64,000 nucleotides of DNA from Deinandra increscens subsp. villosa (GCA_039602395.1 JBCNJP010000008.1:17428354-17492353), one strand, 5' to 3'. Shown: positions 9,733 to 21,947, numbered from the stretch's first letter. Notes: generated by a model not told the origin, from the sequence alone. Numbers and translations are program-made.

Positions 9733-11750
9733 TGGATTATTTATTATTTCATAATGCTTAGTAAAAATGTTAACTAACTATATATAAACCATGTTATATT
9801 TTGTTAACTTATTACATGAAATGATAATAAACAAATATATAAGAACCATGGACTTATAAAAATAAACCTAAATCACTAAAGTAACTAGTGATTTATAAAA
9901 ATGGACAAAAGGAATATATGTTCTTACTAGATTTAGTAAGAAATGAATTTATGTCAAATGATTTAATGAATGGATAAAAGAGAATAAAAATAAATGCTAG
10001 ATTTGATAAGAATAATATTTATGTCAAATGATTAATTTAACATAAATACTTGGATTTATTACAAGTTTTAACCTTTCTTGAAACTTGCTAGAAATGGACA
10101 TTTTTATAAAAAGTCACACTTGAAAATAAATGTTTTCATAAAAGATTTTTATAAAAATAAACCAAGACAAATCATTTGTTTAAAATATTTACAAGGACTT
10201 TTAATGTTACTTTGATAAAAACAAAGTATCCAAAATGAACCAACGTTCGTTGGAGATTTTAAATAAAAGTCAAGTTTTATAAATCAAACGTTATAAATCC
10301 AAGCGTCGCCATAAATATTTTTATCAACATTTTTCTATATAATATTTCATGAACTTGAAATATTAACTCACCTTTGAAAATGATTAAACGTTTAAAACCT
10401 TAAATGATTTTCCTTAAAGGTTGTATGTTTTATAAATAAAACAAACGTTAATAATTATTTTGACAAATAATTATTTGCAAGGAAACTTAAACTTTGTTTT
10501 ATTCACTAAATAATTGTTAATCGTAATTATTCAAAATAATTATAACTTGCAAGATTAACAAAATCGACTAAGTAATTATTTAATTAAAATAATTATTCGA
10601 ACTTGTGAAAATAATAATAAACATTATTATATCTTTTTACTCAATGTTCAAGACTTGGTTGAATTATTGAAGATGATTATTTGTTTATATTTATTGGACA
10701 TAAATATAAATAACCATAAATGTATTTAATAAATAAATACAAGATAACGAGTTTTCAATAATACAAACGGACTTAAATCGTCAAGACTTGACCGGTATCA
10801 CTTGGGTGACGTATGTTACTCAAATGATCATAGACCTTATGCATATGTTATTTAATTATTTAGGACGTTACGTGCTACCGTCCTTTGCTGCTTAAATACC
10901 GCTTATCTGCTAAAACTGTGAGTTTCACGGCCCCTTTTCCCTTTTAACTGTTTTATACTTGGGGGAGAAATCATGAAAACTGATTAAATGCTTTTTACTT
11001 AATATTATGGTTTACTTGTTAGCCGTATGACTACTTGTTCTCTTACTGATTGCCCAACTTGGTACATTATCGTTATAAACGTTTGTACAACCGAAAATCC
11101 CATCATTAATTGATTTCAATTAGTTCTGTACGAAACGATAGCTAGTGAGTAGATCTATTTGGGTTGACAACCCTACCCTAACTGGTAGCTCCAGTTCTGA
11201 CTCCGGATTGTCTGGGGGTACACGTCAGTTATTCTGCACTGTTTAACATCTCTGGGCAAGAGATGCCGGGTGGGTAAACTGTTAGTATTTGAAATCAAGG
11301 TTCAGGTGAGATCATACAACAACAACAATAAACCCTGATAATATTTAAGTATACCGAAACTGTTTTACAACTGTTTTACAACTGTTTAACTATCGAGTCC
11401 TAAACCTGTGAACCTCACCAACTTTATGTTGACCCGTTTTATATTCATGATTTCTTAGGTAATTGACGAGACTTCCTTGAAGACATGCAAATGGGGCTTA
11501 CAACTGCTAACGGACCTGTCCCTGGAGTCATAGTCCTGACTATCCAACTTAACTGTTTTAAGCTTTTAATAATCGTTTAAGACTTATGTTTTTAAATTGT
11601 AAAACATTGATGTTTCCACTACTCTTTCCGCTGCAATGAAACGAATTAATGTTTTATGAAGTTTTTAAATTATTAGAAGTGTTCTATGTATCCTCGACTA
11701 TGATTCCATTCTCGCTCACACCCGAAACCGTTGACCGGGGTGTGACAGAT

Positions 11751-11763
11751 TGGTATCAGAGCC
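11751..11763 (+). promoter_or_regulatory. Primer-binding site (tRNA-iMet) of the Tekay-like element
   Basis: TGGTATCAGAGCC three bases after the LTR end. Standard complement of initiator methionine tRNA in plant retrotransposons. Confidence 0.9.
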
Positions 11764-11948
11764 GTGGTTATAGCGAACCAGGATAAACAAACAAACAAAA
11801 CAAAACAAAAACCAAGCCTGGACTATAACCCACTCCGAAGCGACCATTTGCATGTCAAGACCTCATATGTTTGCTTATGTTTACTTATGTGTTACCACTC
11901 TACCATGATGTTACTGACACAGTTCCTTTTTGGAATATTTTCGCAGTG

Positions 11949-12878
11949 ATGGCTTCGAAAGAGGTCATTTGCGTTGCCGATTCTGAGGAGGAGCCCAGTG
12001 TTGAGTATACGCCATCACCCGAAGACTACATCCCTTCCAGCCCCGAGACAGAGGGCGCCACTGTGGGAGTCATACGCCCGAACCCTATACCAGCAGGTTT
12101 CTTGAGTCCTATCAGGCGTAGGACCTCCGACGACACCCCCGACCACCCTGCTCCCACCGCCACTACTGGCGGTGCAGCCACTGCGGATGCCACTAGCTCC
12201 GCCGACCCCTTCGCAGGCCGAGATCGGTCTGTGAAGACCTTTGTCGCCACGCCTGGTGGCGGCAGACGGGGATTTACCCCGGGGCGGGCAGCTGGCCCAT
12301 CCCGGACTAGGGAGGTCCGACGTACCTCTGGTGAGCCCGCGCCCAAGCGGCGCCAGGTGTTCGATTTACCCCACCTCGCCTGGATACCCGACCAGATCCA
12401 GCACTGGCGGATCATCGAGGAGTTCCCGAGCTGTTATGATCGGGGAGAGTCCTCACTTCCTGATCCCTTCCGCCGAGTGCCTCTGGGTATCTCGCCCTTT
12501 ACTCACGAGCCCATCCCTGACACCGTCCCATTACTGGTGGCTCGTTTGAGACGCCTTGAGGCCGATCTGGGGGAGCTGAACGCCGATATCGGTCAGCTAC
12601 CTGCAGCCACTGAGGTGTTTCACCTCAGGAACCAGATGGCTGAGCTGACCGGGCGCATGCGCGCCACTGACGGCGCCATGGAGTCCCTCCATGCCCACAT
12701 GACTGGGGTCAGCATGGCCACGACTGACCTGCTTCTCTCGCACGAGAGGTTGCAGGGGAGAGTCTCTGCCTTGGAGTTCGTCTCCGGACGACTTCTCGCC
12801 ACTCTCCAGGCCTTGACCCAGAGACCACCGGTCTTCTTCATGCCCCCAGGACCTCCACCACCCCCACCAGCATTCTAG
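11949..12878 (+). CDS. Extra ORF between PBS and gag, unknown function
   Basis: 309 residues from the ATG at 11949; the frame is open further upstream, but this ATG follows a TATTTTCGCAG splice-acceptor-like site and begins the region of biased composition. The N-terminal half is acidic and Ser/Pro-rich (SEEEPSVEYTPSPEDYIPSS), then basic with Arg and Gly. From about nt 12520 to 12830 a Leu-rich heptad-like segment (LRRLEADLGELNADIGQL) suggests a coiled coil. The end is a polyproline tail (PPGPPPPPPAF). GC content is clearly higher than the flanks. I see no gag, protease or transmembrane signature. Extra ORFs before gag are known in Ogre/Tat elements; whether this one is typical of Tekay-type elements I cannot say. 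No stop or frameshift interrupts it although pol is broken. Confidence 0.6.
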   Translation: MASKEVICVADSEEEPSVEYTPSPEDYIPSSPETEGATVGVIRPNPIPAGFLSPIRRRTSDDTPDHPAPTATTGGAATADATSSADPFAGRDRSVKTFVATPGGGRRGFTPGRAAGPSRTREVRRTSGEPAPKRRQVFDLPHLAWIPDQIQHWRIIEEFPSCYDRGESSLPDPFRRVPLGISPFTHEPIPDTVPLLVARLRRLEADLGELNADIGQLPAATEVFHLRNQMAELTGRMRATDGAMESLHAHMTGVSMATTDLLLSHERLQGRVSALEFVSGRLLATLQALTQRPPVFFMPPGPPPPPPAF

Positions 12879-13304
12879 GTAGATGAGACCTAGTAACTTT
12901 TGATAGCCATTTTATGGATGAAACATGTTAGCATTAGTCAGGATTGGGACTGCGAGCCCACGATGCAAACTTGTTATTTTGGATATGTTTTATCTGTAAT
13001 ATGGTAACGAACTTGATGTATGATTCCGATGATTATGCTATGGGAAATATCTTTTGTTATGTTATGATTCATGTGTATGTTTATGTTATGTTCATGTTAT
13101 AGTTATGTTGTGATTGTGTAATTATATTGTTATGACATGTTGTATCACTTCACCATTTCCTATCTTATGTTCTTGGTTGTGTTGCGTGAAAATGTTTTGG
13201 CAATTGATGTATGTCGTGGCAGTTATTCTCGAGCATGCAATAACCCCATTTACATATTATCTAAATTTTTCTTTATGTTGACAATTGTAACTTAAAGCAA
13301 AATC
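12879..13304 (+). other. Spacer between extra ORF and gag
   Basis: AT-rich and rich in TGTTATG and TTATGTT repeats (about 13030-13140). No ORF. It could hold splice or translation signals for gag; none is clear. Confidence 0.4.
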
Positions 13305-13458
13305 ATGCCACCGAGACGCCGAACCACCAGGAACACTTCGCCTCCTCCACCTCCTCCCCCTATGACTCCCGAGGAAATCGAGGAGATGATTGCTAATCGC
13401 GTAGCAGAAACTGTTGCCGCTGCGGAAGCCCAGCGTCAAAACGACAATGGGGCGCGCG
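13305..13458 (+). CDS. gag: gag exon 1 of the Tekay-like element
   Basis: Starts at the ATG in AAAATCATGCC and encodes a basic, proline-rich N terminus (MPPRRRTTRN, then a proline run) and a short helical segment (EEIEEMIANRVAETVAAAEA). Read straight on, the frame leaves gag after the GCGCGCG/GTAAGT junction and ends at 13553. Removing 13459-13543 places the next codons in frame with the conserved gag block that begins near 13546. Confidence 0.65.
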
Positions 13459-13543
13459 GTAAGTACGAATTAACCAATGTTAGAAAAACACCCGATTACA
13501 ATTTTCCTAAATTGTATTCAACGTTTCAATCTAACAATTGCAG
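13459..13543 (+). other. Probable 85-base intron in gag
   Basis: GTAAGT at the 5' end, CTAAC branch-like sequence near 13531 and AACAATTGCAG at the 3' end. It is AT-rich between GC-richer coding flanks and close to the minimum plant intron size. Excision joins a phase-1 codon and restores the reading frame. Confidence 0.65.
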
Positions 13544-16500
13544 GCCCCCGTGAATGTTCATACAAGGACTTTATGAACTGCAAACCCTCAAATTTCAAGG
13601 GTTCTGAAGGCGCTGTTGGGTTAGTTCGCTGGTTTGAGAAAATGGAGTCCGTCTTCCGCATAAGCAACTGCCCCGAGCAGTACATGGTCAAGTATTCCAC
13701 CTGCGCTTTGACTGATAGCGCTCTGACCTGGTGGAACTCCCATGCCGATGCTATGGGGACTGATTTGGCCTATGCCATGACTTGGGACGAGCTCAAACAG
13801 CTGCTTCGCGATGAGTACTGCCCTAGAGAAGAGCTTCAGAAGCTCGAAGCTGAATTCTGGAACCTCACCATGAACGGAGCCGACGTTGCCGGCTATACTA
13901 AGAGGTTCCGTGAGCTCGCTCATCTCTGTCCGACCATGATCACTCCTCTCTACAAGAAGATTGAACGGTACATCTGGGGACTTGCACCCCATATTCAGGG
14001 AAATGTCCTTTCCTCGAATCCTCAGACTTTTCAGGATGCTGTGCGCCTGGCACACAACCTGATTTACCAAGCCAACCGTCAAGGTGTGAACTTTGACAAG
14101 AAGAAGTCTGAGAACAAGGCCCCTGAAACCAGTACCACTCCTTCCACCAACAAGAAACCTGATAACAAGCGGAAACGCGGATTCTGGAGGAATCGCGATG
14201 ATAAGGCCCCTGCCAAGGAAGCTGAAACTGTGAAGGTCTTTGCTGCTACCACCCCTACCCACGTTGTCCGAAAGACTGGATACAACGGTGGAGCACCTCT
14301 GTGCAACAAGTGCAATCTCCACCACACACTTGATTGTGGCAACGTCTACTGCAACATATGCAAGACGAAAGGGCACGTAGCACGAGACTGTCCGAAGCGC
14401 ACCTGTTACGGTTGCGGAACCACCGGGCACTACAAGAAGGATTGCCCGAAGGCAGGAAACCAGGACCCGAATCAGGCTAGAGGAAGAGCCTTTGTAATCA
14501 ATGCCGGAGAGGCTCGCCGTGACCCCAACACGGTGACGGGTACGTTTCTACTAAACAATCATTATGCTTCCGTTTTATTCGATACTGGTGCTGATAGGAG
14601 CTTTGTGTCTACCGAATTTGGTCAATTACTCGAAATTACCCCTGTTGCCTTAGACACTAAGTTCACAGTAGAATTAGCAAACGGAGAATTAGTAGAAACT
14701 AGCATTATTTATCCCAATTGCTCATTAGAACTCTCCGATCATCCCTTCAGCATTGATTTGATGCCTGTAGAACTAGGAAGTTTTGATGTTATCATAGGCA
14801 TGGACTGGTTATCTAAGAACCGTGCGGAAATCGTGTGCCATGAGAAATTAGTTAGGATGCCACTCGAAGATGGCAACACTCTAAACGTACAAGGCGAGAA
14901 GAGTGGAACCCAACTAAACCTCATATCTAGTATGAAGGCACGAAAGTTCCTTCGTAAAGGATGTCAGGCCATCCTAGCACACGTAACTGAGAAGAAACCA
15001 AAGGAGAAGAACATAGCAGATGTTCCCGTTGTCCGCGAATACCCGGAAGTCTTTCCCGAAGACTTGCCAGGTTTACCGCCGACGCGACAAGTGGAGTTTC
15101 GCATTGACTTAGCCCCAGGTGCCGCCCCCGTAGCCAGATCCCCGTACCGTCTGGCACCTTCTGAGATGCAGGAGTTATCTAGCCAATTGCAAGAATTGCT
15201 AGATAAAGGCTTCATCCGACCAAGCCACTCTCCGTGGGGAGCACCCGTGCTATTTGTCAAGAAGAAAGATGGAACTTTTCGGATGTGCATCGACTACCGG
15301 GAGCTGAACAAACTGACTGTGAAGAACCGTTACCCGCTTCCTAGGATCGACGACCTGTTTGACCAACTTCAAGGGTCGAGCTTCTACTCCAAGATCGACC
15401 TAAGATCAGGATACCATCAACTCAGGGTTAGAGATGAAGACATTTCGAAGACAGCGTTCAGAACACGCTATGGCCATTATGAGTTCCTCGTAATGCCATT
15501 TGGTTTGACAAACGCACCTGCAGTGTTCATGGACCTGATGAACCGCGTATGCAAACCCTACCTGGATAAGTTCGTTATCGTGTTCATTGACGACATCCTT
15601 ATCTACTCCCGTAGTAAGGAAGAACACGAACAACATCTGAGACTTATTCTGGAGTTGCTGAAGAAGGAAGAACTCTACGCGAAATTTTCCAAATGTGACT
15701 TTTGGATTCGCGAAGTTCACTTTCTGGGCCATGTGATCAATGATCGAGGAATCCACGTGGATCCCACAAAAATTGAGGCAATCAAGGATTGGAGCACGCC
15801 AACGACTCCAACCGAGATTCGACAATTTTTAGGTCTTGCTGGCTATTACCGCCGATTTATCGAGAACTTCTCGAAGATAGCCCAGCCACTCACCGCCCTG
15901 ACCCAGAAAGATAAGAAATTTATATGGGATGCCAAGACTGAAGCAGCATTTCAGTTACTGAAACAGAAGCTTTGTGATGCCCCGATTCTGTCACTACCTG
16001 ATGGAATCGAAGACTTCGTTGTCTACTGCGATGCCTCGCATCAAGGTTTAGGGTGTGTATTGATGCAACGAGAGAAAGTCATCGCATACGCATCACGGCA
16101 ATTGAAAATTCACGAGAAGAATTATACCACTCATGACTTGGAACTCGGAGCCGTCGTCTTTGCTCTCAAAATCTGGAGGCACTATCTTTATGGTACCCAA
16201 TGTACCATATTCACCGATCATAAGAGCCTCCAGCATATTTTCAATCAGAAGGAATTGAATATGAGACAACGCCGATGGGTGGAACTGCTAAATGATTACG
16301 AGTGCGAGATTCGTTATCATCCAGGCAAAGCTAACGTCGTAGCCGATGCCTTAAGCAGGAAGGAACATGCTAAACCTCGCCGCGTCCGAGCATTAGGCAT
16401 GACCATCCACTCAAACCTTAATTCTCAAGTGCGCGACGCACAAACTGAAGCCCTGAAACCAGAGAACCTAACTGAAGAAGGTTTACGTGGAATGGAGAAG

Positions 16501-16593
16501 CAACTAGAAGAGAAACCTGATGGAACCAAGGTCTTCATGGATAGGCTATGGGTACCTGTCTATGGAGGACTTAAGACAATTGATCTTCGATGA
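13544..16593 (+). CDS. gag-pol: gag-pol polyprotein: capsid, zinc knuckles, protease, RT, RNase H
   Basis: Capsid (retrotransposon gag family) covers roughly 13560-14060 (FKGSEGAVGLVRWFEKMESVF). A cysteine cluster and a CCHC knuckle (CYGCGTTGHYKKDC) occupy about 14300-14450. The aspartic protease motif LFDTGADRSF lies at about 14575. RT runs from about 15160, with MPFGLTNAP and the catalytic FIDDIL near 15580-15600. RNase H begins near 16020 (YCDASHQGLGCVL). The polyprotein makes particles and copies RNA into DNA in the cytoplasm. The frame is intact up to about 16560, where a one-base shift sends it to the stop at 16593; the integrase continues in another frame. Confidence 0.85.
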
Positions 16594-16837
16594 AGCTCAC
16601 AAGTCCAGATATTCCATTCATCCTGGCTCAGACAAGATGTATCACGGTCTGAAGAAACAATTCTGGTGGCCTAACATGAAAGCCGAGATAGCCACCTATG
16701 TCGGCAAGTGCTTAACATGTTCAAAGGTCAAAGCCGAATACCAGAAACCTTCCGGATTGTTGACTCAACCGGTGATCCCTGAATGGAAATGGGAAGAGAT
16801 TTCCATGGACTTCATCACAAAATTGCCTAAAGTCTAG
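16560..16837 (+). pseudogene. Integrase zinc-binding part, out of frame
   Basis: After the frameshift near 16560 this frame encodes the HHCC integrase N-terminal domain (DEAHKSRYSIHPGSDKMY, later CLTCSKVKAEYQ) and the linker leading to the catalytic core (ISMDFITKLPK). It stops at 16837 because of a second one-base shift near 16830. The two shifts make a full-length product impossible without recoding, so this copy is probably not autonomous. Confidence 0.75.
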
Positions 16838-17864
16838 ATCTGGTTATGATGCTATCTGGGTGATAGTCGATCGATTGACGAAGTCAGCACACTTCTTACC
16901 GGTCAATGAGAAGGATAAGATGGATAAGCGAGCCAAACTTTACATAAAGGAAGTCGTCTCGCGCCACGGCGTGCCCAAATCCATCATATCCGACCGAGAC
17001 AGTCGATTCACCGCACATTTCTGGAAATCTCTACAGAAAGCTTTGGGTACTCGACTCGATATGAGTACTGCCTACCATCCACAGACAGATGGCCAAAGTG
17101 AGAGAACGATCCAAACGCTTGAGGATATGCTGAGAGCATGTGTGATAGATTTCGGACCTAAATGGGACGAGCATCTCCCTCTTGCCGAATTCTCATATAA
17201 CAATAGTTATCACACCAGCATCCAAGCCGCCCCTTTCGAAGCACTTTATGGGAGAAAGTGCAGATCTCCGCTCTGCTGGAATGAGGTTGGCGACAGTCAG
17301 TTGACTGGACCCGAGCTAATCTTCGAAACGACTGAATTAATCTTCCGGATCCGAGATCGCCTGAGAGCTGCCCGAGACAGGCAAAAGAGCTACGCCGACA
17401 ACCGACGAAAACCCTTGGCCTTCAAAAAGGGTGATCGTGTCATGCTAAAGGTGTCACCTTGGAAAGGTGTCATCCGGTTCGGCAAACGAGGAAAGCTCAA
17501 CCCTCGTTACATTGGTCCCTTTGAAATCACTGAAACCATCGGACCAGTAGCTTATCGTTTGAACCTGCCTGCCGAGCTAAGCAGCGTTCACAATGTCTTT
17601 CATGTCTGTAATCTTAAGAAATGCTTATCTGATGAAACGCTCATCGTTCCTCTTGATGAGATTCAAGTGGACGAAACCTTACACTTCATTGAGGAACCCG
17701 TGGAGATACTTGACCGAGAAATCAAACAGCTGAAGCATAGCCGCATTCCCATAGTAAAGGTACGATGGAACTCTAGACGAGGCCCAGAGTATACGTGGGA
17801 ACGCGAGGATCAAATGCGCCGAAAGTATCCACGCCTGTTTGAGAACGTCGCAGTCCACCAGTAG
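16838..17864 (+). pseudogene. Integrase core and chromodomain-like C terminus
   Basis: The reading frame is open from the second frameshift (the first ATG is at 16860). The catalytic triad is visible: D in IVDRLTKSAHF, D in ISDRDSRF and E in TDGQSERTIQ, with 35 residues between the last two (DD35E). A GPFEI...VFHV block follows, typical of gypsy integrases (about 17510-17610). The C terminus (VKVRWNSRRGPEYTWERE, about 17755-17800) resembles a degenerate chromodomain, which guides chromovirus integration to chromatin. It ends 44 bases before the 3' LTR. Confidence 0.8.
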
Positions 17865-17898
17865 CCAAGACTGAATTTCGGGACGAAATTCTTCTAAC

Positions 17899-17908
17899 TG
17901 GGGGAGAA
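17899..17908 (+). promoter_or_regulatory. Polypurine tract of the Tekay-like element
   Basis: TGGGGGAGAA immediately before TGTGACAACC of the 3' LTR; primes plus-strand synthesis. Confidence 0.85.
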
Positions 17909-18372
17909 TGTGACAACCCGTCCGAATCAGGTCAAACCTCTCTCCGTTGACTTTCGTTGACTTTTAAATTACGTAATAGTTATGTGATTTACTGCCTTAA
18001 TACATGATTAACTGTGATAGTTAAATGATTAACCGACTTCGATTCCACATTAAACTAAATATATACGTACGTAAAATATATACGTCCATCGTATAATTAA
18101 ATGTGGAATTTCAACAATAAGAAAATAAATATAAAATTCGACATTTTATATTTTATCAAACCGTTATACAATGATAAAACGTTTTACGAACTTCAAACAA
18201 GTGTTACGTTGTCAAGACTTAGCCAATATTCCAAGACCATTTAGCCTATTGGGCCCGGTAAGCCCAATAAGCCCAAAATAACTCCGATTGACCCGAAAAT
18301 TTAACCGAATGCTCGTATCAACTAGTCGAGTAAAACCCCAAAACCCGAAACCCGATCCGAGGTCCGAAACCC

Positions 18373-18593
18373 ATTGGGCCGAACCCGGCCCAATCCTTCT
18401 TTTCCTTTCTTTGCGGCCCGCAACCCAAACTCGATTGGGCTTCGGCCCAATCCATCTCGCAACCCGATTGGGCTTCGGCCCAATCCGCATCGTGAACCCA
18501 AAATGGGCTTCGGCCCGGTCCACTCCCAAAAGGCGAATGGGCTTCGGCCCATTCTTTTTAATAATAAAAAACCAATTTGGGCTTGGGCCCAAA
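18373..18593 (+). repeat. GGGC/GCCC hairpin array in the 3' LTR
   Basis: Copy of the array at 8434-8655. All TTCG-loop hairpins are kept although surrounding LTR sequence has changed in places. Confidence 0.85.
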
Positions 18594-19475
18594 CTTAACA
18601 AATTTAAATAATTTGTTTAAAAGCCCACTAGTTTTATAAAAGTTAATCCCAATCTTTTAACCCACTAATATTTTTATAAAATTTGGGTTAACAATGTTTA
18701 TAAAAATAAAAACCACTTTTCAATTGGATAAAATATAATGGGATTATATTTTAAAAAGTTATGATTTTACTAAACTCCTAACACCTCTATATTTTATAAA
18801 AGCTCCTAGATTTTTATAAAACTTATAAAAATAATCACCTACAACTAGAGATTAGTTGGGATTAATGTAAGCTTGACAACACACTAATACACAATGGGTA
18901 TTAATCCACCTTTTTAGTATAAGTAGGAGACAAGTCTCCTACTTGCTCCCTTGCACCACAACACCACAAACACCTCACTCTCCTCCCTCTCTCCCTTGTT
19001 TCGGCCGGCTACCACCGCCAACCACCACTGCCGCCGACCGGCGCCGCCCCCTGCCGCCGTTACGCCGCCGCTCCGCCGCCACGAACCGCCGCCCTCCTCC
19101 CCTTTTCTTGACCGGTTTTAACTCACCACCATTGTGAGTGTTTCTAAACCCCTTTCTTCCTATATCTCTTACATGTTACCACCCAAGAACAACCTCTCAA
19201 GTCTTGACAACCTAAAAACACTAACACTTATATTGTCACCTTTTTTTTGAAATGCTTGATTTGCAAGAAACAACTAACCAAAAACTCTCTTCTTAACCTC
19301 CATTCTTTCAAGATCACTTGGTGAAACACATTGTGAAACCTTTTGGATAGTAGCATATGTGCACCTTGATCCTACTTATGAAATCTAAGGATTTCATAGT
19401 TAGTTGCTTGCAAATCTTAAGCCTCTTGATAAAATATGACTAAATAATGTTACTTGTTATTATTTATTTTTGGTC

Positions 19476-19668
19476 CTAACACATGCATTAGTGTTAGTAG
19501 ATTACCATTTAATTTCCATGTCCTAACACAAATGTGTTAGTGATTGTTATTTACATTTCCTTGTCCTAACACAAATGTGTTAGTGATTGTATTTATTTTC
19601 TTGTCCTAACACAAATGTGTTAGTGATTGCATTTAAATATATATTTGGCCCCAACACATATATGTTGG
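19476..19668 (+). repeat. CTAACAC/GTGTTAG hairpin array in the 3' LTR
   Basis: Copy of the array at 9540-9732 with all five palindromes retained. Confidence 0.8.
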
Positions 19669-21447
19669 TGGATTATTTATTATTTCACATTATGCTTAGT
19701 AAACAATGTTAACTAACTATATATAAACCATGTTATATTTTGTTAACTTATTACATGAAATGATAATAAACAAATATATAAACTAAGAACCATGGACTTA
19801 TAAAAATAAACCTAAATCACTAAATGTAACCTAGTGATTTATAAAAATGGACAAAAGGAATATATGTTCTTACTAGATTTAGTCAAGTAACATGAATTTA
19901 ATGTGCTACTAATGATTTAATGAATGGATAAAAGAGAATAAAAATAAATGCTAGATTTGATAAGAATAATATTTATGTCAAATGATTAATTTAACATAAA
20001 TACTTGGATTTATTACAAGTTTTAACCTTTCTTGAAACTTGCTAGAAATGGACATTTTTATAAAAAGTCACACTTGAAAATAAATGTTTTCATAAAAGAT
20101 TTTTATAAAAATAAACCAAGACAAATCATTTGTTTAAAATACCTTTACAAGGACTTTTAATATTACTTTGATAAAAACAAAGTATCCAAAAATGAACCAA
20201 CGTTCGTTGGAGATTTTAAATAAAAGTCAAGTTTTATAAATCAAACGTTATAAATCCAAGCGTCGCCGTAAATATTCTTATCAACGTTTTTCTATTAAAA
20301 TATTTCATGAACTTGAAATATTAACTCAACCTTTGGAAATGATTAAACGTTAAAAACCTTAAATGATTTTTCCTTAAAGGTTGTATGTTTTATAAAATAA
20401 AACAAACGTTAATAATTATTTTGACAAATAATTATTTGCAAGGAAACTTAAACTTTGTTTTATTCACTAAATAATTGTTAATCGTAATTATTCAAAATAA
20501 TTATAACTTGCAAGATTAACAAAATCGACTAAGTAATTATTTAATTAAAATAATTATTCGAACTTGTGAAAATAATAATAAACATTAGTATATCTTTTTA
20601 CTCAATGTTCAAGACTTGGTTGAATTATTGAAGATGATTATTTGTTTATATTTATTGGACATAAATATAAATAACCATAAATGTATTTAATAAATAAATA
20701 CAAGATAACGAGTTTTCAATAATACAAACGGACTTAAATCGTCAAGACTTGACCGGTATCACTTGGGTGACGTATGTTACTCAAATGATCATAGACCTTA
20801 TGCATATGTTATTTAATTATTTAGGACGTTACGTGCTACCGTCCTTTGCTGCTTAAATACCGCTTATCTGCTAAAACTGTGAGTTTCACGGCCCCTTTTC
20901 CCTTTTAACTGTTTTATACTTGGGGGAGAAATCATGAAAACTGATTAAATGCTTTTTACTTAATATTATGGTTTACTTGTTAGCCGTATGACTACTTGTT
21001 CTCTTACCGATTGCCCAACTTGGTACATTGTCGTTATAAACGTTTGTACAACCGAAAATCCCATCATTAATTGATTTCAATTAGTTCTGTACGAAACGAT
21101 AGCTAGTGAGTAGATCTATTTGGGTTGACAACCCTACCCTAACTGGTAGCTCCAGTTCTGACTCCGGATTGTCTGGGGGTACACGTCAGTTATTCTGCAC
21201 TGTTTAACATCTCTGGGCAAGAGATGCCGGGTGGGTAAACTGTTAGTATTTGAAATCAAGGTTCAGGTGAGATCATACAACAACAACAATAAACCCTGAT
21301 AATATTTAAGTATACCGAAACTGTTTTACAACTGTTTTACAACTGTTTAACTATCGAGTCCTAAACCTGTGAACCTCACCAACTTTATGTTGACCCGTTT
21401 TATATTCATGATTTCTTAGGTAATTGACGAAGACTTCCTTGAAGACA

Positions 21448-21947
21448 NNNNNNNNNNNNNNNNNNNNNNNNNNNNNNNNNNNNNNNNNNNNNNNNNNNNN
21501 NNNNNNNNNNNNNNNNNNNNNNNNNNNNNNNNNNNNNNNNNNNNNNNNNNNNNNNNNNNNNNNNNNNNNNNNNNNNNNNNNNNNNNNNNNNNNNNNNNNN
21601 NNNNNNNNNNNNNNNNNNNNNNNNNNNNNNNNNNNNNNNNNNNNNNNNNNNNNNNNNNNNNNNNNNNNNNNNNNNNNNNNNNNNNNNNNNNNNNNNNNNN
21701 NNNNNNNNNNNNNNNNNNNNNNNNNNNNNNNNNNNNNNNNNNNNNNNNNNNNNNNNNNNNNNNNNNNNNNNNNNNNNNNNNNNNNNNNNNNNNNNNNNNN
21801 NNNNNNNNNNNNNNNNNNNNNNNNNNNNNNNNNNNNNNNNNNNNNNNNNNNNNNNNNNNNNNNNNNNNNNNNNNNNNNNNNNNNNNNNNNNNNNNNNNNN
21901 NNNNNNNNNNNNNNNNNNNNNNNNNNNNNNNNNNNNNNNNNNNNNNN
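21448..21947. other. Assembly gap (500 N)
   Basis: Exactly 500 Ns, the kind of round number used for gaps of unknown size. It hides the 3' end of the Tekay-like LTR, its target site, the rest of element B's extra ORF and B's 3' LTR. Confidence 0.95.

Larger units (their letters stand above)
7971..11747 (+). repeat. 5' LTR of the Tekay-like element (3777 bp)
   Basis: Starts TGTGACAACC and ends GGGTGTGACA three bases before the PBS. The same start recurs at 17909 after a polypurine tract. It holds two hairpin arrays (8434-8655 and 9540-9732) and a proline-coding GC-rich part near 9070-9170. No promoter is obvious beyond TA-rich stretches; TTAGTATAAGTAGG near 8978-8991 is a candidate TATA region. 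Confidence 0.9.
7971..21447 (+). mobile_element. Tekay-like Ty3/gypsy chromovirus, 3' end lost in gap
   Basis: Order on the plus strand: 5' LTR (7971-11747), iMet PBS, extra ORF, gag with a small intron, protease, RT, RNase H, integrase with a chromodomain-like C terminus, polypurine tract, 3' LTR (17909 on). The very long LTRs, gypsy domain order and C-terminal VKVRWNSRRGPEYTWE fit the Tekay (Del) lineage of plant chromoviruses. Two frameshifts break pol. The two LTRs differ by many substitutions and small indels, for example around 8137-8165 against 18076-18103, so the insertion is older than element A. About 260 bases of the 3' LTR and the right flank fall in the N gap. Confidence 0.85.
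17909..21447 (+). repeat. 3' LTR of the Tekay-like element, truncated by gap
   Basis: Matches the 5' LTR from its first base to GAAGACA (5' LTR position 11486), then runs into Ns. About 260 bases are missing. It differs by scattered substitutions and short indels, including a local rearrangement around 19880-19920 compared with 9940-9962. Confidence 0.9.

Noticed and set aside
13621..14430. 269-codon ORF opposite gag
   Set aside because: Antisense shadow of the gag coding sequence, with no independent signal.
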